Notes: a model not told the origin generated them from the sequence alone. Shown: positions 1-7,538, counted from the first letter of the stretch. The stretch: DNA of 15,778 bases from Micrococcales bacterium (GCA_003132125.1 PKWT01000082.1:1-15778), one strand, 5' to 3'. A program made the numbers and translations.

Positions 1-1016
1 CTCTGGATCGCCGCGGGGAAGATGCCGCCGACCACGACCGCCGTCACCACCAGCAGCCCGAGCCCGACAGCCGGCAGGCGCCAGGAGTGGGTCCAGATCG
101 TGGCCACGAACAGCGCGGCGCACATGACTCCGGCCACCGCGAGTATCGCCTTGGTGGGCATGACAGCGTGTTGGTCGGTGTATGTCAGGCCGGTGATCAA
201 CCGAGAGTCTTTGGTCGTCAACGAGTAGCGGTCCAGCCACCAGCTTGCCGACTGGACAAGGACGAGCAAGGCCAACAGCAGCGACAGGTGAATACGCGCC
301 GCGGTGGTGGTCCGCTCGCCCTTGGTCTGCAGCTGCAGGCCGCCATAGACGTAGTGGGTTGCCGCAGCGGCAAGCGCCGCGAGAACGAGGACCATGGTGA
401 GAAATCCAACGATGAAACGAAGCCATGGCAGCGTGAAGACGAAGAAACCGATATCGAGCTTGAACTGCGCGTCCTTGGAGCCAAAGGGCACCCGGTTGGC
501 CCAGAGCAGGAAGGTCTGCCACTGGCTTGCGCCGGCCGATCCGGCAAAGATGCCCAGCACGGCTGGTGCGGCGACCGTGGCCAAGCGGCGCAGCGGCTCG
601 AGCAGCTCGCGATAGTGGTCGAGGTTCTGCTGCTCGGCCGAGATCGGCGGATAGACCGGGCGGGTGCGATATCCGATCAGCAAACTGGAGGCGACGGCCA
701 CCGCCGTGAGCAGACCACACACGACGAAGAGCCCGATCTTGGTCGTGAGCTCGATCCAGAAGACCTTCGTGAAGCCAACACTGTCGAACCAGAGCACCTC
801 CGTCCACCACTGAGCAGTGACGGAGACGAGCACGACGATGACGGCCAGGATGGCCAAGGTGGGAAGCAGCGGACCGCTGCGGCGCAGGTGGATCTGCGGC
901 ATCGGAGGACGAGGCCCACTCGGCCCACCCGGCGCACCGCCTGGGCCCTGACCAGATCCTCCGGGACCGCCGGATCCCGCGTCGCCCGAACCGCCGAACC
1001 AGTCTCTCTGACTCAA
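1..1016 (-). CDS. UPF0182 family integral membrane protein (N-terminal part, runs off the left edge)
   Basis: The minus frame from a TTG at 1016 is open to base 1, giving 338 residues without the C-terminus; family members are about 900-1000 residues. A Gly/Pro-rich cytosolic tail (1-48) precedes seven hydrophobic stretches near residues 50-70, 85-115, 144-172, 188-225, 242-262, 289-309 and 314-338. The run from WWTEVLWFDSVGFTKVFW onward is typical of UPF0182. I chose TTG because the frame just upstream offers no better start and the peptide beginning MSQRDWFGG looks natural; the ribosome site is weak. The molecular function is unknown. The family sits next to the PDZ-S16 protease in many actinobacteria, as it nearly does here. 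It is transcribed divergently from the PPA1309 gene across about 117 bp in which I see no convincing promoter. Family identity is firm; the start is less so. Confidence 0.92.
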   Translation of the reverse strand, partial: MSQRDWFGGSGDAGSGGPGGSGQGPGGAPGGPSGPRPPMPQIHLRRSGPLLPTLAILAVIVVLVSVTAQWWTEVLWFDSVGFTKVFWIELTTKIGLFVVCGLLTAVAVASSLLIGYRTRPVYPPISAEQQNLDHYRELLEPLRRLATVAAPAVLGIFAGSAGASQWQTFLLWANRVPFGSKDAQFKLDIGFFVFTLPWLRFIVGFLTMVLVLAALAAAATHYVYGGLQLQTKGERTTTAARIHLSLLLALLVLVQSASWWLDRYSLTTKDSRLITGLTYTDQHAVMPTKAILAVAGVMCAALFVATIWTHSWRLPAVGLGLLVVTAVVVGGIFPAAIQ

Positions 1017-1133
1017 AACATCGCCCGATCTCGCCGTTGCCGCGCACGAAGGCGCGGGCCTATGGAGAATCCAACCTAACTCACATTCCCGTCCGGTTCC
1101 CGTGAGACCACCGTGATGCGGCAACATGGATCC

Positions 1134-1664
1134 GTGACCAGCGCCTTTCAGCCGATCTTCAGCCCACTCGTGACGTGCGCCCTCGAGACTGAAAGGCACG
1201 TCGCGGCAGCGGGTTGGGACCAGCCGCCACGCCTGTTCGCCCTTGTCCGAACTCGCGGACTGCTGGAACGGGAGCCGCATCTACGGGCCCACGTCGGCCA
1301 GGGCGACGAGGAGGGTCTCACCGCGATCGAGCAGGAGGGCCTGCCCGAGACCTCGTCCCTGGAGTCCCTGCTGGCCCAGCTCGCCTGGCCGGACGATGTG
1401 GACGGTGTGGCGCTGGCGGTCGAACGGCTCGTGGTTCCCCCTGAGGCCGAGCACGACCTGCCCGAAGACCCCGATCGGGCAGCCGAGGCCCTCGCCTCAC
1501 ACCCTGACCGCAAGGACGTCCGCCTGCTCGTGGCGGTGCTGCGCGACGGCGAGTCCACCTGCCTGTTGCGCCAACGCGATCACGACACCGACGACAAGGT
1601 CGCCTCCGGGGCTGACATCGCGCCAGGTCTGGTTCAGGCGCTCAGCGCCACGCTTCAGGACTGA
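1134..1664 (+). CDS. PPA1309 family protein
   Basis: A soluble acidic protein of 176 residues, recognisable by the N-terminal block ALETERHVAAAGWDQPPRLFALV followed by a Leu/Glu-rich middle and a C-terminal DRKDVRLLVAVLRDGES...CLLRQRD segment. This pattern marks the actinobacterial PPA1309 family, which has no assigned function. I see no signal peptide, membrane segment or cysteine motif. The GTG at 1134 gives the start that best fits the family N-terminus (MTSAFQPIF); an in-frame GTG-ATG at 1113/1116 would add seven residues, and neither has a good ribosome site, so a leaderless transcript is possible. It lies between UPF0182 (divergent) and the PDZ-S16 protease (convergent), its usual neighbours in actinobacteria, which hints at a shared but unknown process. 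Confidence 0.85.
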   Translation: MTSAFQPIFSPLVTCALETERHVAAAGWDQPPRLFALVRTRGLLEREPHLRAHVGQGDEEGLTAIEQEGLPETSSLESLLAQLAWPDDVDGVALAVERLVVPPEAEHDLPEDPDRAAEALASHPDRKDVRLLVAVLRDGESTCLLRQRDHDTDDKVASGADIAPGLVQALSATLQD

Positions 1665-1700
1665 TCAACGTATGCCGTTGTGCCGCAGGCCAACTGGCAT

Positions 1701-1734
1701 GTAGGCGCGTAGGCCTACCGGCGTCCCTGCCTAC
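1701..1734. terminator. Inverted repeats between convergent genes (possible bidirectional terminator)
   Basis: A 10-bp palindrome GTAGGCCTAC (1709-1718) lies inside outer arms GTAGGC (1701-1706) and GCCTAC (1729-1734), in the 66-bp space where PPA1309 and the protease converge. The right arm overlaps the protease stop codon. There is no U-tract on either side, so terminator function is a guess from position only. Confidence 0.25.
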
Positions 1735-2843
1735 GTGCACGTCGGCAGGGACGTCGCCTTGTTGGCCGCGATCGACTCGACTGCGTCGCGCGCCTGCGTG
1801 AACGTCGACACCTTGATGACCCGCAACCCGTCGGGGACATGCCCGACGACCTCGTTGCAGTTCGCCGCGGGAGCAAGGAACCAGGTGGCTCCGCCCCGCT
1901 TGGCGCCGACCAGCTTCTGCTGGATGCCGCCGATCGGCCCGACCGCGCCCACCGAGTTGATCGTCCCCGTGCCCGCGATGGCGGCGCCACCGGTCAAGGG
2001 CCCGGGTGTCAGCTTGTCGTAGACCGCGAGGGAGAACATCATCCCGGCAGATGGGCCGCCGACGTCTCCCGCGTTGATGCTGACCTTGATCGGGAAGTCG
2101 AAAGAAGTCTGCAGGAAGACGCCGACCACGGTGTGGCCCTGGGAGTCTGCGGTCTTGACGCCGAGGACCAGCTTCTTGCCGTCCCTGCGGACGGTGAAGA
2201 CGGCTTTGTCGCCCGACTTGTGCGCCCGGACCGCAGCACGCACCCCATCGGGGGTGGTGACCGCCGTGCCATCGATCGAGACCAGGATGTCGCCGGCTCG
2301 CAGGACACCGCTGGCCGGTGAGTCCTTCGCCAGCTCCTTGACGATGACGACCTCCGGAACCGTCTGGCCCAGCCCGCGCAGGGCGACGGCGATGGCCTCT
2401 TGCTGCGAGTCAGCCATCTCAGCGGCATTCTGCTGGTCGACCTGGGTGCTGGTCACACCCTTGGGGAACAACAGATCCTCGGGCACGACGCTGTTGGTCT
2501 GGTCCAGGTGGCCGGTGATCCATTCCCACACGTTGACCCGGTTGTTCGGGCCGCCCAACACCGAGACCGTGGTGAAGTCCAGAGCGCCGGTGGTTGGGTA
2601 GGTGGCCTTGCCCTCGACCGTGATCATTGGCTTGCCGCCGGACCCGTTGCCCAAGGTGTTGACGACCGGACCCGGCTGGAGGATGACGTAGGGCAGGTGA
2701 ACCACGCCCATGACGGCAGCGATCACGATCCCGAGGAACACCGCCATGATCCACCCGCCCGAACGTCGGCTCACCGTGGTGCCCAGTCGATCGGCCACGT
2801 TGCTCTCATGACCTTGCGTGTCGATCACGGCGTTCCGACCCAC
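1731..2843 (-). CDS. Membrane-anchored PDZ / Lon-type (S16) serine protease, YlbL-like
   Basis: A protein of 370 residues. A short cytosolic tail precedes one membrane segment (about 32-52), then an extracellular part with a PDZ domain (about 155-230; the SPASGVLRAGDILVSIDG loop is visible) and a C-terminal Lon S16 domain. The catalytic dyad is intact: Ser265 in GGPSAGMMF and Lys310 in GGIQQKLVGAKRGG. Related proteins (B. subtilis YlbL, M. tuberculosis Rv3194c) are membrane-tethered proteases with the active site outside the membrane; the substrate here is unknown. The GTG start at 2843 has a GGAAG site eight bases upstream and overlaps the end of moaE by 19 bp, so translation is probably coupled; a GTG at 2828 is an alternative. 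It is the last gene of the epimerase-moaE-protease operon. Confidence 0.93.
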   Translation of the reverse strand: MGRNAVIDTQGHESNVADRLGTTVSRRSGGWIMAVFLGIVIAAVMGVVHLPYVILQPGPVVNTLGNGSGGKPMITVEGKATYPTTGALDFTTVSVLGGPNNRVNVWEWITGHLDQTNSVVPEDLLFPKGVTSTQVDQQNAAEMADSQQEAIAVALRGLGQTVPEVVIVKELAKDSPASGVLRAGDILVSIDGTAVTTPDGVRAAVRAHKSGDKAVFTVRRDGKKLVLGVKTADSQGHTVVGVFLQTSFDFPIKVSINAGDVGGPSAGMMFSLAVYDKLTPGPLTGGAAIAGTGTINSVGAVGPIGGIQQKLVGAKRGGATWFLAPAANCNEVVGHVPDGLRVIKVSTFTQARDAVESIAANKATSLPTCT

Positions 2844-3286
2844 TCGTCACTTCCGTCATCAAAGACCTGGTGCTTCCAGATCGGGACCATCGTCTTCACG
2901 CTGTCGACCAGCTCGCGACACACCTCGAACGCCGTGCCGCGGTGAGCCGCGCTGACTGCGACGACGACGGCCAGATCGCCGATCTCGAGGTGACCGACGC
3001 GGTGAACCGCGGCGACACGGATGACATCTGCCCCTGTGGCCAGCCGCTGGGCAACATCGCGCAGGACCTGCGGCGCGCTCGGGTGACAGGTGTAGTCGAG
3101 GGCCTCGACGCCATGGCCATGGTCGAGCTCTCGCACGACGCCGATGAACGTGGCGATACCACCAGCCCGAGGGTGCCGCACGGCGTCAACGACCTCATCG
3201 ACCGACAGCGGGGTCTCACGGATTTCGGCGAGCATCACCTGGGGCACGATCAGCGAATCCCGGGTGTCGCCGGTAGCTTTGCTCAC
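2825..3286 (-). CDS. moaE: Molybdopterin synthase catalytic (large) subunit MoaE
   Basis: Transfers sulfur from thiocarboxylated MoaD to precursor Z (cPMP) to make molybdopterin in the cytosol. The 153-residue protein shows the family blocks GGIATFIGVVR (42-52), HRVGHLEIGD (95-104), SAAHRGTAF (112-120) and K131...PIWK138; the two lysines, seven residues apart, correspond to the paired active-site lysines of E. coli MoaE. The GTG start at 3286 has a strong GGGAGGTGGAG site and overlaps the upstream epimerase stop in a GTGA arrangement, so the two are translationally coupled. No moaD or other molybdopterin gene lies in the window, so the small subunit must come from elsewhere. The first ~17 residues lie before the usual family N-terminus. 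Confidence 0.95.
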   Translation of the reverse strand: MSKATGDTRDSLIVPQVMLAEIRETPLSVDEVVDAVRHPRAGGIATFIGVVRELDHGHGVEALDYTCHPSAPQVLRDVAQRLATGADVIRVAAVHRVGHLEIGDLAVVVAVSAAHRGTAFEVCRELVDSVKTMVPIWKHQVFDDGSDEWVGTP

Positions 3287-4395
3287 GCTCCACCTCCCTT
3301 CCGACGGTGTCGTCGCATCATGGCGGCCGTGCCGACGAGCGCAACGGCGGCGCTTGCCGCGCCAAGCGCCGCATCCTTGCGGTCGAGCCTGCGGGCCGCC
3401 ACAGCATGATGCCCCCTGATGCTCTCAAGGAGGACACCCAAGCACGTCTCGTTGTCGTATGCCGCTTGCCAACCAGCCGCGCCCAGTGTCGCCGAAGAGA
3501 CGGCCCAGGGATAGACCGCGTAGGCGAGATCCGTTGCAGGAGAGGGCAGTATGCCCACGCGGTGCAGCCGCTGCGCCGTCCCCAGCGCCGCACTCTCGCT
3601 GAGCTCAACCCGTCGCATACCGCTGACCACCTCGACCTCGCTCTGGGTCATCCAACCCGGCGAGGCAACGGTCACGACCGGCCCGAGCCCGAGCTCGACC
3701 GTGGCCACCAGAGCCGTCGCGAGATCCTCCACGTGGCAGAACTGCCACGCGGGGCAACCGCCCTTGACGGTCAACAGTCGAGGCGCCTCAAAGTGTCGGG
3801 TGATGACCGTGTCCACCTGGGGGCCGGCCAGAGCGGCAGGACGCACCACGGTGATGGCGAGCCCAGGGTGGACCTCGGCGGCGGTCCGCAGAATCTGCTC
3901 GACCGCCAACAGGTCGCCGACCTGACCCTCGTCCGGGTCTGCCGCCAGGGGGGCGTCCTCGGGCAGCGGCACGAGGTTGGCCGGCGACGCGCCATACGTC
4001 ATGGCGCTCGTGACCACGACCAGCCGCGCGACCCCGGTAGCCGCTGCGGAGACCACCACGGTCTGGATCTGGCGAACGGCCCGCTCGCGCCGTGCCCGAG
4101 CGCTCTGCCTCAGATCAGCCGCAAGGTCGGTGCTGGCCGCCACGTGGATCACGGCGTTGACGTCTCGAAGGTGGCCGGCCAGGTCGGGCGAGCCAAGGTC
4201 GACCAGTCGCCAGTGCACGCCATCGGCCGCACCACGCTCGGTATCCAGCCCAACCACCGTGCCAATGGCACCCCCGGCGGCAGAACGCGCCAAAAGCGCG
4301 CGCACGATGTGGTCGCCCAGAGGCGTCGCCGCGCCCGTGACGGCGACCGTCATCGCCTTGCGACTGGAACGAACCCTGACCCGGGGGGAACTCAC
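3283..4395 (-). CDS. NAD-dependent epimerase/dehydratase-like (SDR) protein with C-terminal membrane segment
   Basis: A 370-residue protein with an N-terminal Rossmann fold: a beta strand then TGAATPLG (20-27), an acidic residue at the end of beta 2 (GLDTERG, Asp51), DVNAVIHVAAS (78-88), LVVVTSAMTYGA (125-136) and VRPAALAGP (184-192). This matches the extended SDR superfamily (RmlD/GalE-like). The catalytic YxxxK is not where it should be: the segment after TSAMTYGA reads GDLLAVEQ (160-167), so redox activity is doubtful and it may only bind a nucleotide or substrate. A hydrophobic stretch (342-360) followed by RRHRRK suggests a tail anchor with a basic cytosolic end. GTG 4395 has a GGAGGT site six bases upstream; Met15 is an alternative. 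First gene of the operon with moaE and the PDZ protease; divergent from the DUF2342 gene over 59 bp, which must hold both promoters. Confidence 0.85.
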   Translation of the reverse strand: MSSPRVRVRSSRKAMTVAVTGAATPLGDHIVRALLARSAAGGAIGTVVGLDTERGAADGVHWRLVDLGSPDLAGHLRDVNAVIHVAASTDLAADLRQSARARRERAVRQIQTVVVSAAATGVARLVVVTSAMTYGASPANLVPLPEDAPLAADPDEGQVGDLLAVEQILRTAAEVHPGLAITVVRPAALAGPQVDTVITRHFEAPRLLTVKGGCPAWQFCHVEDLATALVATVELGLGPVVTVASPGWMTQSEVEVVSGMRRVELSESAALGTAQRLHRVGILPSPATDLAYAVYPWAVSSATLGAAGWQAAYDNETCLGVLLESIRGHHAVAARRLDRKDAALGAASAAVALVGTAAMMRRHRRKGGGA

Positions 4396-4454
4396 TGCGA
4401 CCTCCGCATGTTTATCTATGAGACGACATCCTCTCAGGAGGCGAAGGAGCCCGC

Positions 4455-5855
4455 GTGTCCGATCATCCAGAACAGCAGCCCGACAACCCTGACGAGCCTG
4501 ATTTCGAGGCCATGCTCGCCTCGTTGCTGGAGGGCGCCGACAACCCCGAAGTGGCCAAGGCGCTCAGCGCTATGGGCATCGACAAGATCGACCCAGCGAC
4601 CGTGGGGATGATGGCCACCCAGCTCAAGGCGATGTTCTCCGCCAGCGGGCCCGCCGAGTCGTTCAACCTCGAGCTCGCGACGGACGTAGCCCGGAAAACC
4701 GTTGCCGCGCAAGGCGACTCGAGCGTCGGTGATGTCGCTCGCCGCCAGATCGAGGAAGCAGTTCACATCGCAGGCCTCTGGCTCGACGAAGTGACGGACC
4801 TGACAGCTCGCAACATGGTTGTCCATGCATGGAGCCGTGCCGAGTGGGTCGACCGGACCATGCCCATGTGGCGGAGGCTCGTCGAGCCGGTGGCCGCAGG
4901 GGTGAGCACCGCAGTAGTAGCTGCCATGCGCGCTCAGATGGGCCAGCTTGGGGCGGATGAGGACGGGACTGGGATCCCGGGCCTGCCTGAGGGCATCGAC
5001 ACCGTCGCGCTCATGGGCCAGATGGAGCCGATGCTGGCGCGGATCAGCGGATCGATGTTCGGCGCGCAGATCGGGCAGGCCGTGGGCGCGCTCGCCGGCG
5101 ACCTGGTCAGCGGGACCGAGGTGGGGCTCCCCCTCGTGCCCGACCAGGGCATCGCCATGCTGCCGGCCAACATCGACGCCTTCGCGGAGGGGCTCGAGGT
5201 CGATCTGGCTGAGGTGCGCCTCTACCTCGCGGTACGTGAGGCGGCACGCGTGCGCCTGTTCGCCGACGTCGCGTGGCTGGGCCCGCAGCTGGTCGCTGCC
5301 GTGCAGGCCTATGCCCGCGACATCAGCATCGACACCGACGGCATCGAGCTGGCCCTTCAGTCCATAGACACCTCCGACCCAGCGGCGATGCAGGTGGCGC
5401 TGTCGAGCTCGCTGTTCACGCCTGAGCCGAGCCCTGCCCAGCGGTCTGCCCTGGTGCTGCTCGAGACCTACCTCGCGCTCGTCGAGGGGTGGGTGGACGT
5501 CGTGGCCGACCGCGCCGTTAAAGAGCACCTGCCGCACACTGCAGCGCTGGGCGAGGCCGTCCGGCGGCGTCGCGCGAGCGGCGGCCCTGCCGAGCGGGTC
5601 TTCAGCCAGCTGGTCGGCCTCGAGCTGCGCCCTCGTCGTCTGCGCGACGCCGCCAACCTGTGGGCGGCGCTGGAGTCCAAGGGTGGTGCCGCGACGCGCG
5701 ACGCTGCATGGGCTCACCCGGACGTTGCACCAACCGCGGCCGACCTCGACGACCCTCTCGGGTTCGTCGATCGATTCACGTCCAAAGGCACCCGGGACGA
5801 GATGGACGCGGCGCTGGATGCTCTTCTCTCCGAGGGCGACTCGGACAGCCCCTAG
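4455..5855 (+). CDS. DUF2342 / zincin-like 'zinc-dependent metalloprotease' family protein, zinc motif degenerate
   Basis: A mostly helical protein of 466 residues with the family marks: Ala/Gly-rich MFGAQIGQAVGALAG (201-215), LGLPLVPD-like segment (224-230), an NIDAFAEGL block (239-247) and LALVEGWVDVV (340-350). In the family a helix before RLFA...WL carries the HExxH-like zinc signature; here it reads REAAR (261-265) in VREAARVRLFADVAWLGP, keeping the Glu but with Arg at both His positions. Peptidase activity is therefore doubtful; a structural or binding role is possible. GTG 4455 has GAAGGAG five bases upstream. The N-terminus (1-30) is acidic and Pro-rich, probably disordered. The NUDIX gene follows after 9 bp, so they likely form one transcript. 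Related to M. tuberculosis Rv3195 (from memory). Family call firm, function unknown. Confidence 0.88.
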   Translation: MSDHPEQQPDNPDEPDFEAMLASLLEGADNPEVAKALSAMGIDKIDPATVGMMATQLKAMFSASGPAESFNLELATDVARKTVAAQGDSSVGDVARRQIEEAVHIAGLWLDEVTDLTARNMVVHAWSRAEWVDRTMPMWRRLVEPVAAGVSTAVVAAMRAQMGQLGADEDGTGIPGLPEGIDTVALMGQMEPMLARISGSMFGAQIGQAVGALAGDLVSGTEVGLPLVPDQGIAMLPANIDAFAEGLEVDLAEVRLYLAVREAARVRLFADVAWLGPQLVAAVQAYARDISIDTDGIELALQSIDTSDPAAMQVALSSSLFTPEPSPAQRSALVLLETYLALVEGWVDVVADRAVKEHLPHTAALGEAVRRRRASGGPAERVFSQLVGLELRPRRLRDAANLWAALESKGGAATRDAAWAHPDVAPTAADLDDPLGFVDRFTSKGTRDEMDAALDALLSEGDSDSP

Positions 5856-5864
5856 GTTGAGGGC

Positions 5865-6434
5865 ATGAGTCTCCCAACGGGCTACCGCCTTCTCCACGAA
5901 GACGCGACCCGAGGTCTTTCGGCGTGGAGGGCGCCGAACGCAGCCCAGGAGAGGCTCCGGACGGAATACCTGGCGCACCTTTCGGCCCATCCGGACGCAA
6001 TGTCGAAGCAGGGCCCACCGGCCCACTTCACCGCCAGCTGCCTCGTCCTGGACCAGACCGGGTCACGAGCGTTGCTGACCCTGCACAAGAAGGCACACGC
6101 GTGGTTCCAGTTCGGTGGGCACTTCGAGCCGGGCGATACCGATGCGCATGCGGCGGCCCAGCGGGAAGCCCGCGAAGAGTCGGGGATCGCGGCGCTCGTC
6201 GCCTGCCCGGAGCTGGTTCAGCTCGACCGTCACCAGCTGGTCGGAGCGTTCGGTCGATGCCGTGAACATCTGGATCTGCGGTTCGTCGCGGTTGCCGACG
6301 ACGACGCGACACATGCGGTCAGCGAGGAGTCGTTCGCCGTCCGGTGGTGGCCGACCGATGCGCTGCCCGAGGGCGCCCGACGCGACCTGGAGCCATTGGT
6401 TTCGCTGGCCCGATCCGTGCTCGGCCTCGCCTGA
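5865..6434 (+). CDS. NUDIX hydrolase
   Basis: A 189-residue cytosolic hydrolase expected to cleave nucleoside-diphosphate-linked substrates with Mg2+. The Nudix box spans 85-108: GHFEPGD followed by REAREESGI. The spacing between the Asp91 position and REAREESG is one residue longer than the textbook box, which is usual in the GGHxEPGD subfamily, so I do not treat it as damage. The preceding strand (AHAWFQFGGH) and the later RWWPTDALPEG segment also fit the fold. The ATG has GAGG four bases upstream, 9 bp after the DUF2342 stop. It converges on the YgjP-like gene with only 10 bp between stops, so the two transcripts probably overlap. The substrate cannot be told from sequence. Confidence 0.93.
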   Translation: MSLPTGYRLLHEDATRGLSAWRAPNAAQERLRTEYLAHLSAHPDAMSKQGPPAHFTASCLVLDQTGSRALLTLHKKAHAWFQFGGHFEPGDTDAHAAAQREAREESGIAALVACPELVQLDRHQLVGAFGRCREHLDLRFVAVADDDATHAVSEESFAVRWWPTDALPEGARRDLEPLVSLARSVLGLA

Positions 6435-6444
6435 TCCTCGTGGG

Positions 6445-6990
6445 TCAGGTCTTCGACTCGCCTGTGGCTTCGTCCTCGAGCCACTGGAGCCCAGCCGTGG
6501 CCGCGACGCCTTCGAGATAACCACGTGCCCGCTCAGTTCGTGGGTAGGACTCCAGCAAGGACCAGAACTCACGGCCGTGCCCCGGCTGCAACAGGTGCGT
6601 CAGCTCGTGCAGGATCACGTAGTCAAGCACCCAGGCCGGCATCCCCTTGACCCGCGAGGAGATCCGGATCGTCCCCTCGCTGGGCGTGCAGGAACCCCAC
6701 CGGGAGCTCTGGTTGGTGACCCAGGCAATGCTGAGTGGCTTGGCCAGTCCACCGAGATAACGTCCAGACAGGTCGGTTGCACGCTCGAGCAGCTGCTGGT
6801 CGCTGGGGCGTCGGCGTTTGTCCCCCGCAGCCAGCTTGCGCATCATGGCGTCGACCCAGGTGCGTTCCTCATCGGCTGAGAAGCGCGCCGGGATGAGCAC
6901 GATGGTCCGGCCGCCCTCGCGATAGGCGCTGACCGTCCGGCGTCTACGCCGGCTGCGCCTGACCTCGATCTCGTCCCCGTCCACGATCAA
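6445..6990 (-). CDS. YgjP-like / M48-type zinc metallopeptidase (DUF45, WLM-like)
   Basis: A 181-residue protein with zinc motif HELTH (128-132), third ligand candidate His138 in PGHGREFW, and the family block SSRWGSCTPSEGTIRIS (95-111) ahead of it, as in the YgjP/DUF45 group often annotated M48 family metallopeptidase. The N-terminus carries an Arg-rich run (11-18). No signal peptide or membrane helix, so it is cytosolic; the substrate is unknown. The start is TTG at 6990, with GTG at 6984 equally possible; upstream sequence has only a weak TTAGG. It stands alone on the minus strand, convergent with the NUDIX gene and divergent from the DUF5679 gene across 253 bp. Confidence 0.92.
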   Translation of the reverse strand: MIVDGDEIEVRRSRRRRRTVSAYREGGRTIVLIPARFSADEERTWVDAMMRKLAAGDKRRRPSDQQLLERATDLSGRYLGGLAKPLSIAWVTNQSSRWGSCTPSEGTIRISSRVKGMPAWVLDYVILHELTHLLQPGHGREFWSLLESYPRTERARGYLEGVAATAGLQWLEDEATGESKT

Positions 6991-7023
6991 AACCTAAGCC
7001 CCGGCGCCGACAAATCCCATCGC

Positions 7024-7108
7024 TACGGTCCTTCTGAACGTCACCATGTGCTGTTCTGAGCGTCATGGCGACTGTTCTGTCCGCCACCGGGACTGTTCTG
7101 TCCGCCAC
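7024..7108. repeat. Four degenerate ~21-bp tandem repeats
   Basis: Units end at 7044, 7066, 7087 and 7108 (spacing 22, 21, 21). The last two share GACTGTTCTGTCCGCCAC exactly; the second reads GCTGTTCTGAGCGTCAT and the first CCTTCTGAACGTCAC. On the minus strand each unit reads roughly GTGnCGnnCAGAACAG. The array sits in the 253-bp gap between the YgjP-like gene and the DUF5679 gene; the rest of the gap shows no open frame or strong structure. Multiple short terminal repeats of this sort occur at the ends of IS21-like elements, so it could be an insertion-sequence remnant; it could equally be a set of regulator sites. Confidence 0.7.
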
Positions 7109-7158
7109 AGGGAAAGACGGACGCGCCGAACCTGAGCACGAGAAACGCGGCCCAATGC

Positions 7159-7187
7159 GAGACGTTGTGCTCAGCCTGGTCTAGGGT
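7159..7187 (+). promoter_or_regulatory. Weak candidate promoter for the DUF5679 gene
   Basis: TAGGGT (7182-7187) resembles an actinobacterial -10, with GAGACG (7159-7164) a poor -35 at 17-bp spacing. It would place the transcript start about 50 bases before the ATG at 7244. The -35 match is poor, so this is tentative. Confidence 0.3.
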
Positions 7188-7243
7188 GAAACGAGTCCGG
7201 TGCCGCACAAAGCGGCAAGGAACGACACAGGAGACATAGACAA

Positions 7244-7417
7244 ATGGCAGAGTCTGTAGAGACCGGCGAGACGTACACGGGCGACTTCTACTGCGTGAAG
7301 TGCAAGGCAAAGCGCGACGCCACTGGCAAGGTCGTCGAGACCAACGGTCGTCGGATGGCCAAGGGCAAGTGCCCCGTATGTGGCACAAACCTCAACCGCA
7401 TCCTCGGCAAGGCCTGA
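7244..7417 (+). CDS. Small zinc-ribbon protein, DUF5679
   Basis: A 57-residue protein (starts MAESVETGETYTGDFYCVKC) with two CxxC pairs, Cys17/Cys20 and Cys43/Cys46, separated by a charged loop with VVETNGRRMAKG, which suggests a single zinc ribbon. This matches the DUF5679 family, common as a stand-alone small protein in actinobacteria, with no known role. Similar ribbons occur in ribosomal and RNA-binding proteins, but nothing here proves that. The ATG has AGGAG upstream at a slightly long spacing. It is monocistronic: its own weak promoter candidate lies upstream and a clear hairpin terminator follows 35 bases after the stop. Between stop and hairpin the 14-mer CAACACCGAACGCA occurs twice (7419-7432, 7434-7447). 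Confidence 0.88.
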   Translation: MAESVETGETYTGDFYCVKCKAKRDATGKVVETNGRRMAKGKCPVCGTNLNRILGKA

Positions 7418-7451
7418 ACAACACCGAACGCAGCAACACCGAACGCATAGC

Positions 7452-7487
7452 AGCGGCACCTGAGCGTGATGCTCGGGTGCCGCTCTT
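7452..7487 (+). terminator. Intrinsic terminator of the DUF5679 gene
   Basis: A 14-bp stem, AGCGGCACCTGAGC (7452-7465) against GCTCGGGTGCCGCT (7471-7484), with one T-G pair and a 5-base loop, followed by CTTAT. The U-tract is short, as often seen in high-GC genomes. Confidence 0.8.
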
Positions 7488-7495
7488 ATGCCCGG

Positions 7496-7538
7496 CTCGC
7501 ATGGGCAGGCTCAGTCCGTCTCGCGTGGGCACGTTCAG
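7496..7538. repeat. Imperfect 19-bp direct repeat pair
   Basis: CTCGCATGGGCAGGCTCAG (7496-7514) and CTCGCGTGGGCACGTTCAG (7520-7538) match at 16 of 19 positions with a 24-bp period. They lie between the DUF5679 terminator and the hairpin-rich leader of the next operon, where a promoter should be, so they could be paired operator sites. No promoter hexamers are obvious. Confidence 0.45.

Noticed and set aside
87..1079. A 330-codon plus-strand open frame at the left end
   Set aside because: Opposite strand of the UPF0182 membrane protein; polar, repetitive translation without motifs.
3307..4611. A 434-codon plus-strand open frame opposite the SDR gene
   Set aside because: Antisense to a clear Rossmann-fold gene and also running into the DUF2342 start; composition is typical of GC-rich shadow frames.
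4434..6026. A 530-codon minus-strand open frame opposite the DUF2342 and NUDIX genes
   Set aside because: Antisense to two recognisable genes; no ribosome site or family features.
5949..6188. Damaged Nudix box in the NUDIX hydrolase
   Set aside because: The extra residue in the box fits the GGHxEPGD subfamily; catalytic REAREESG is intact.
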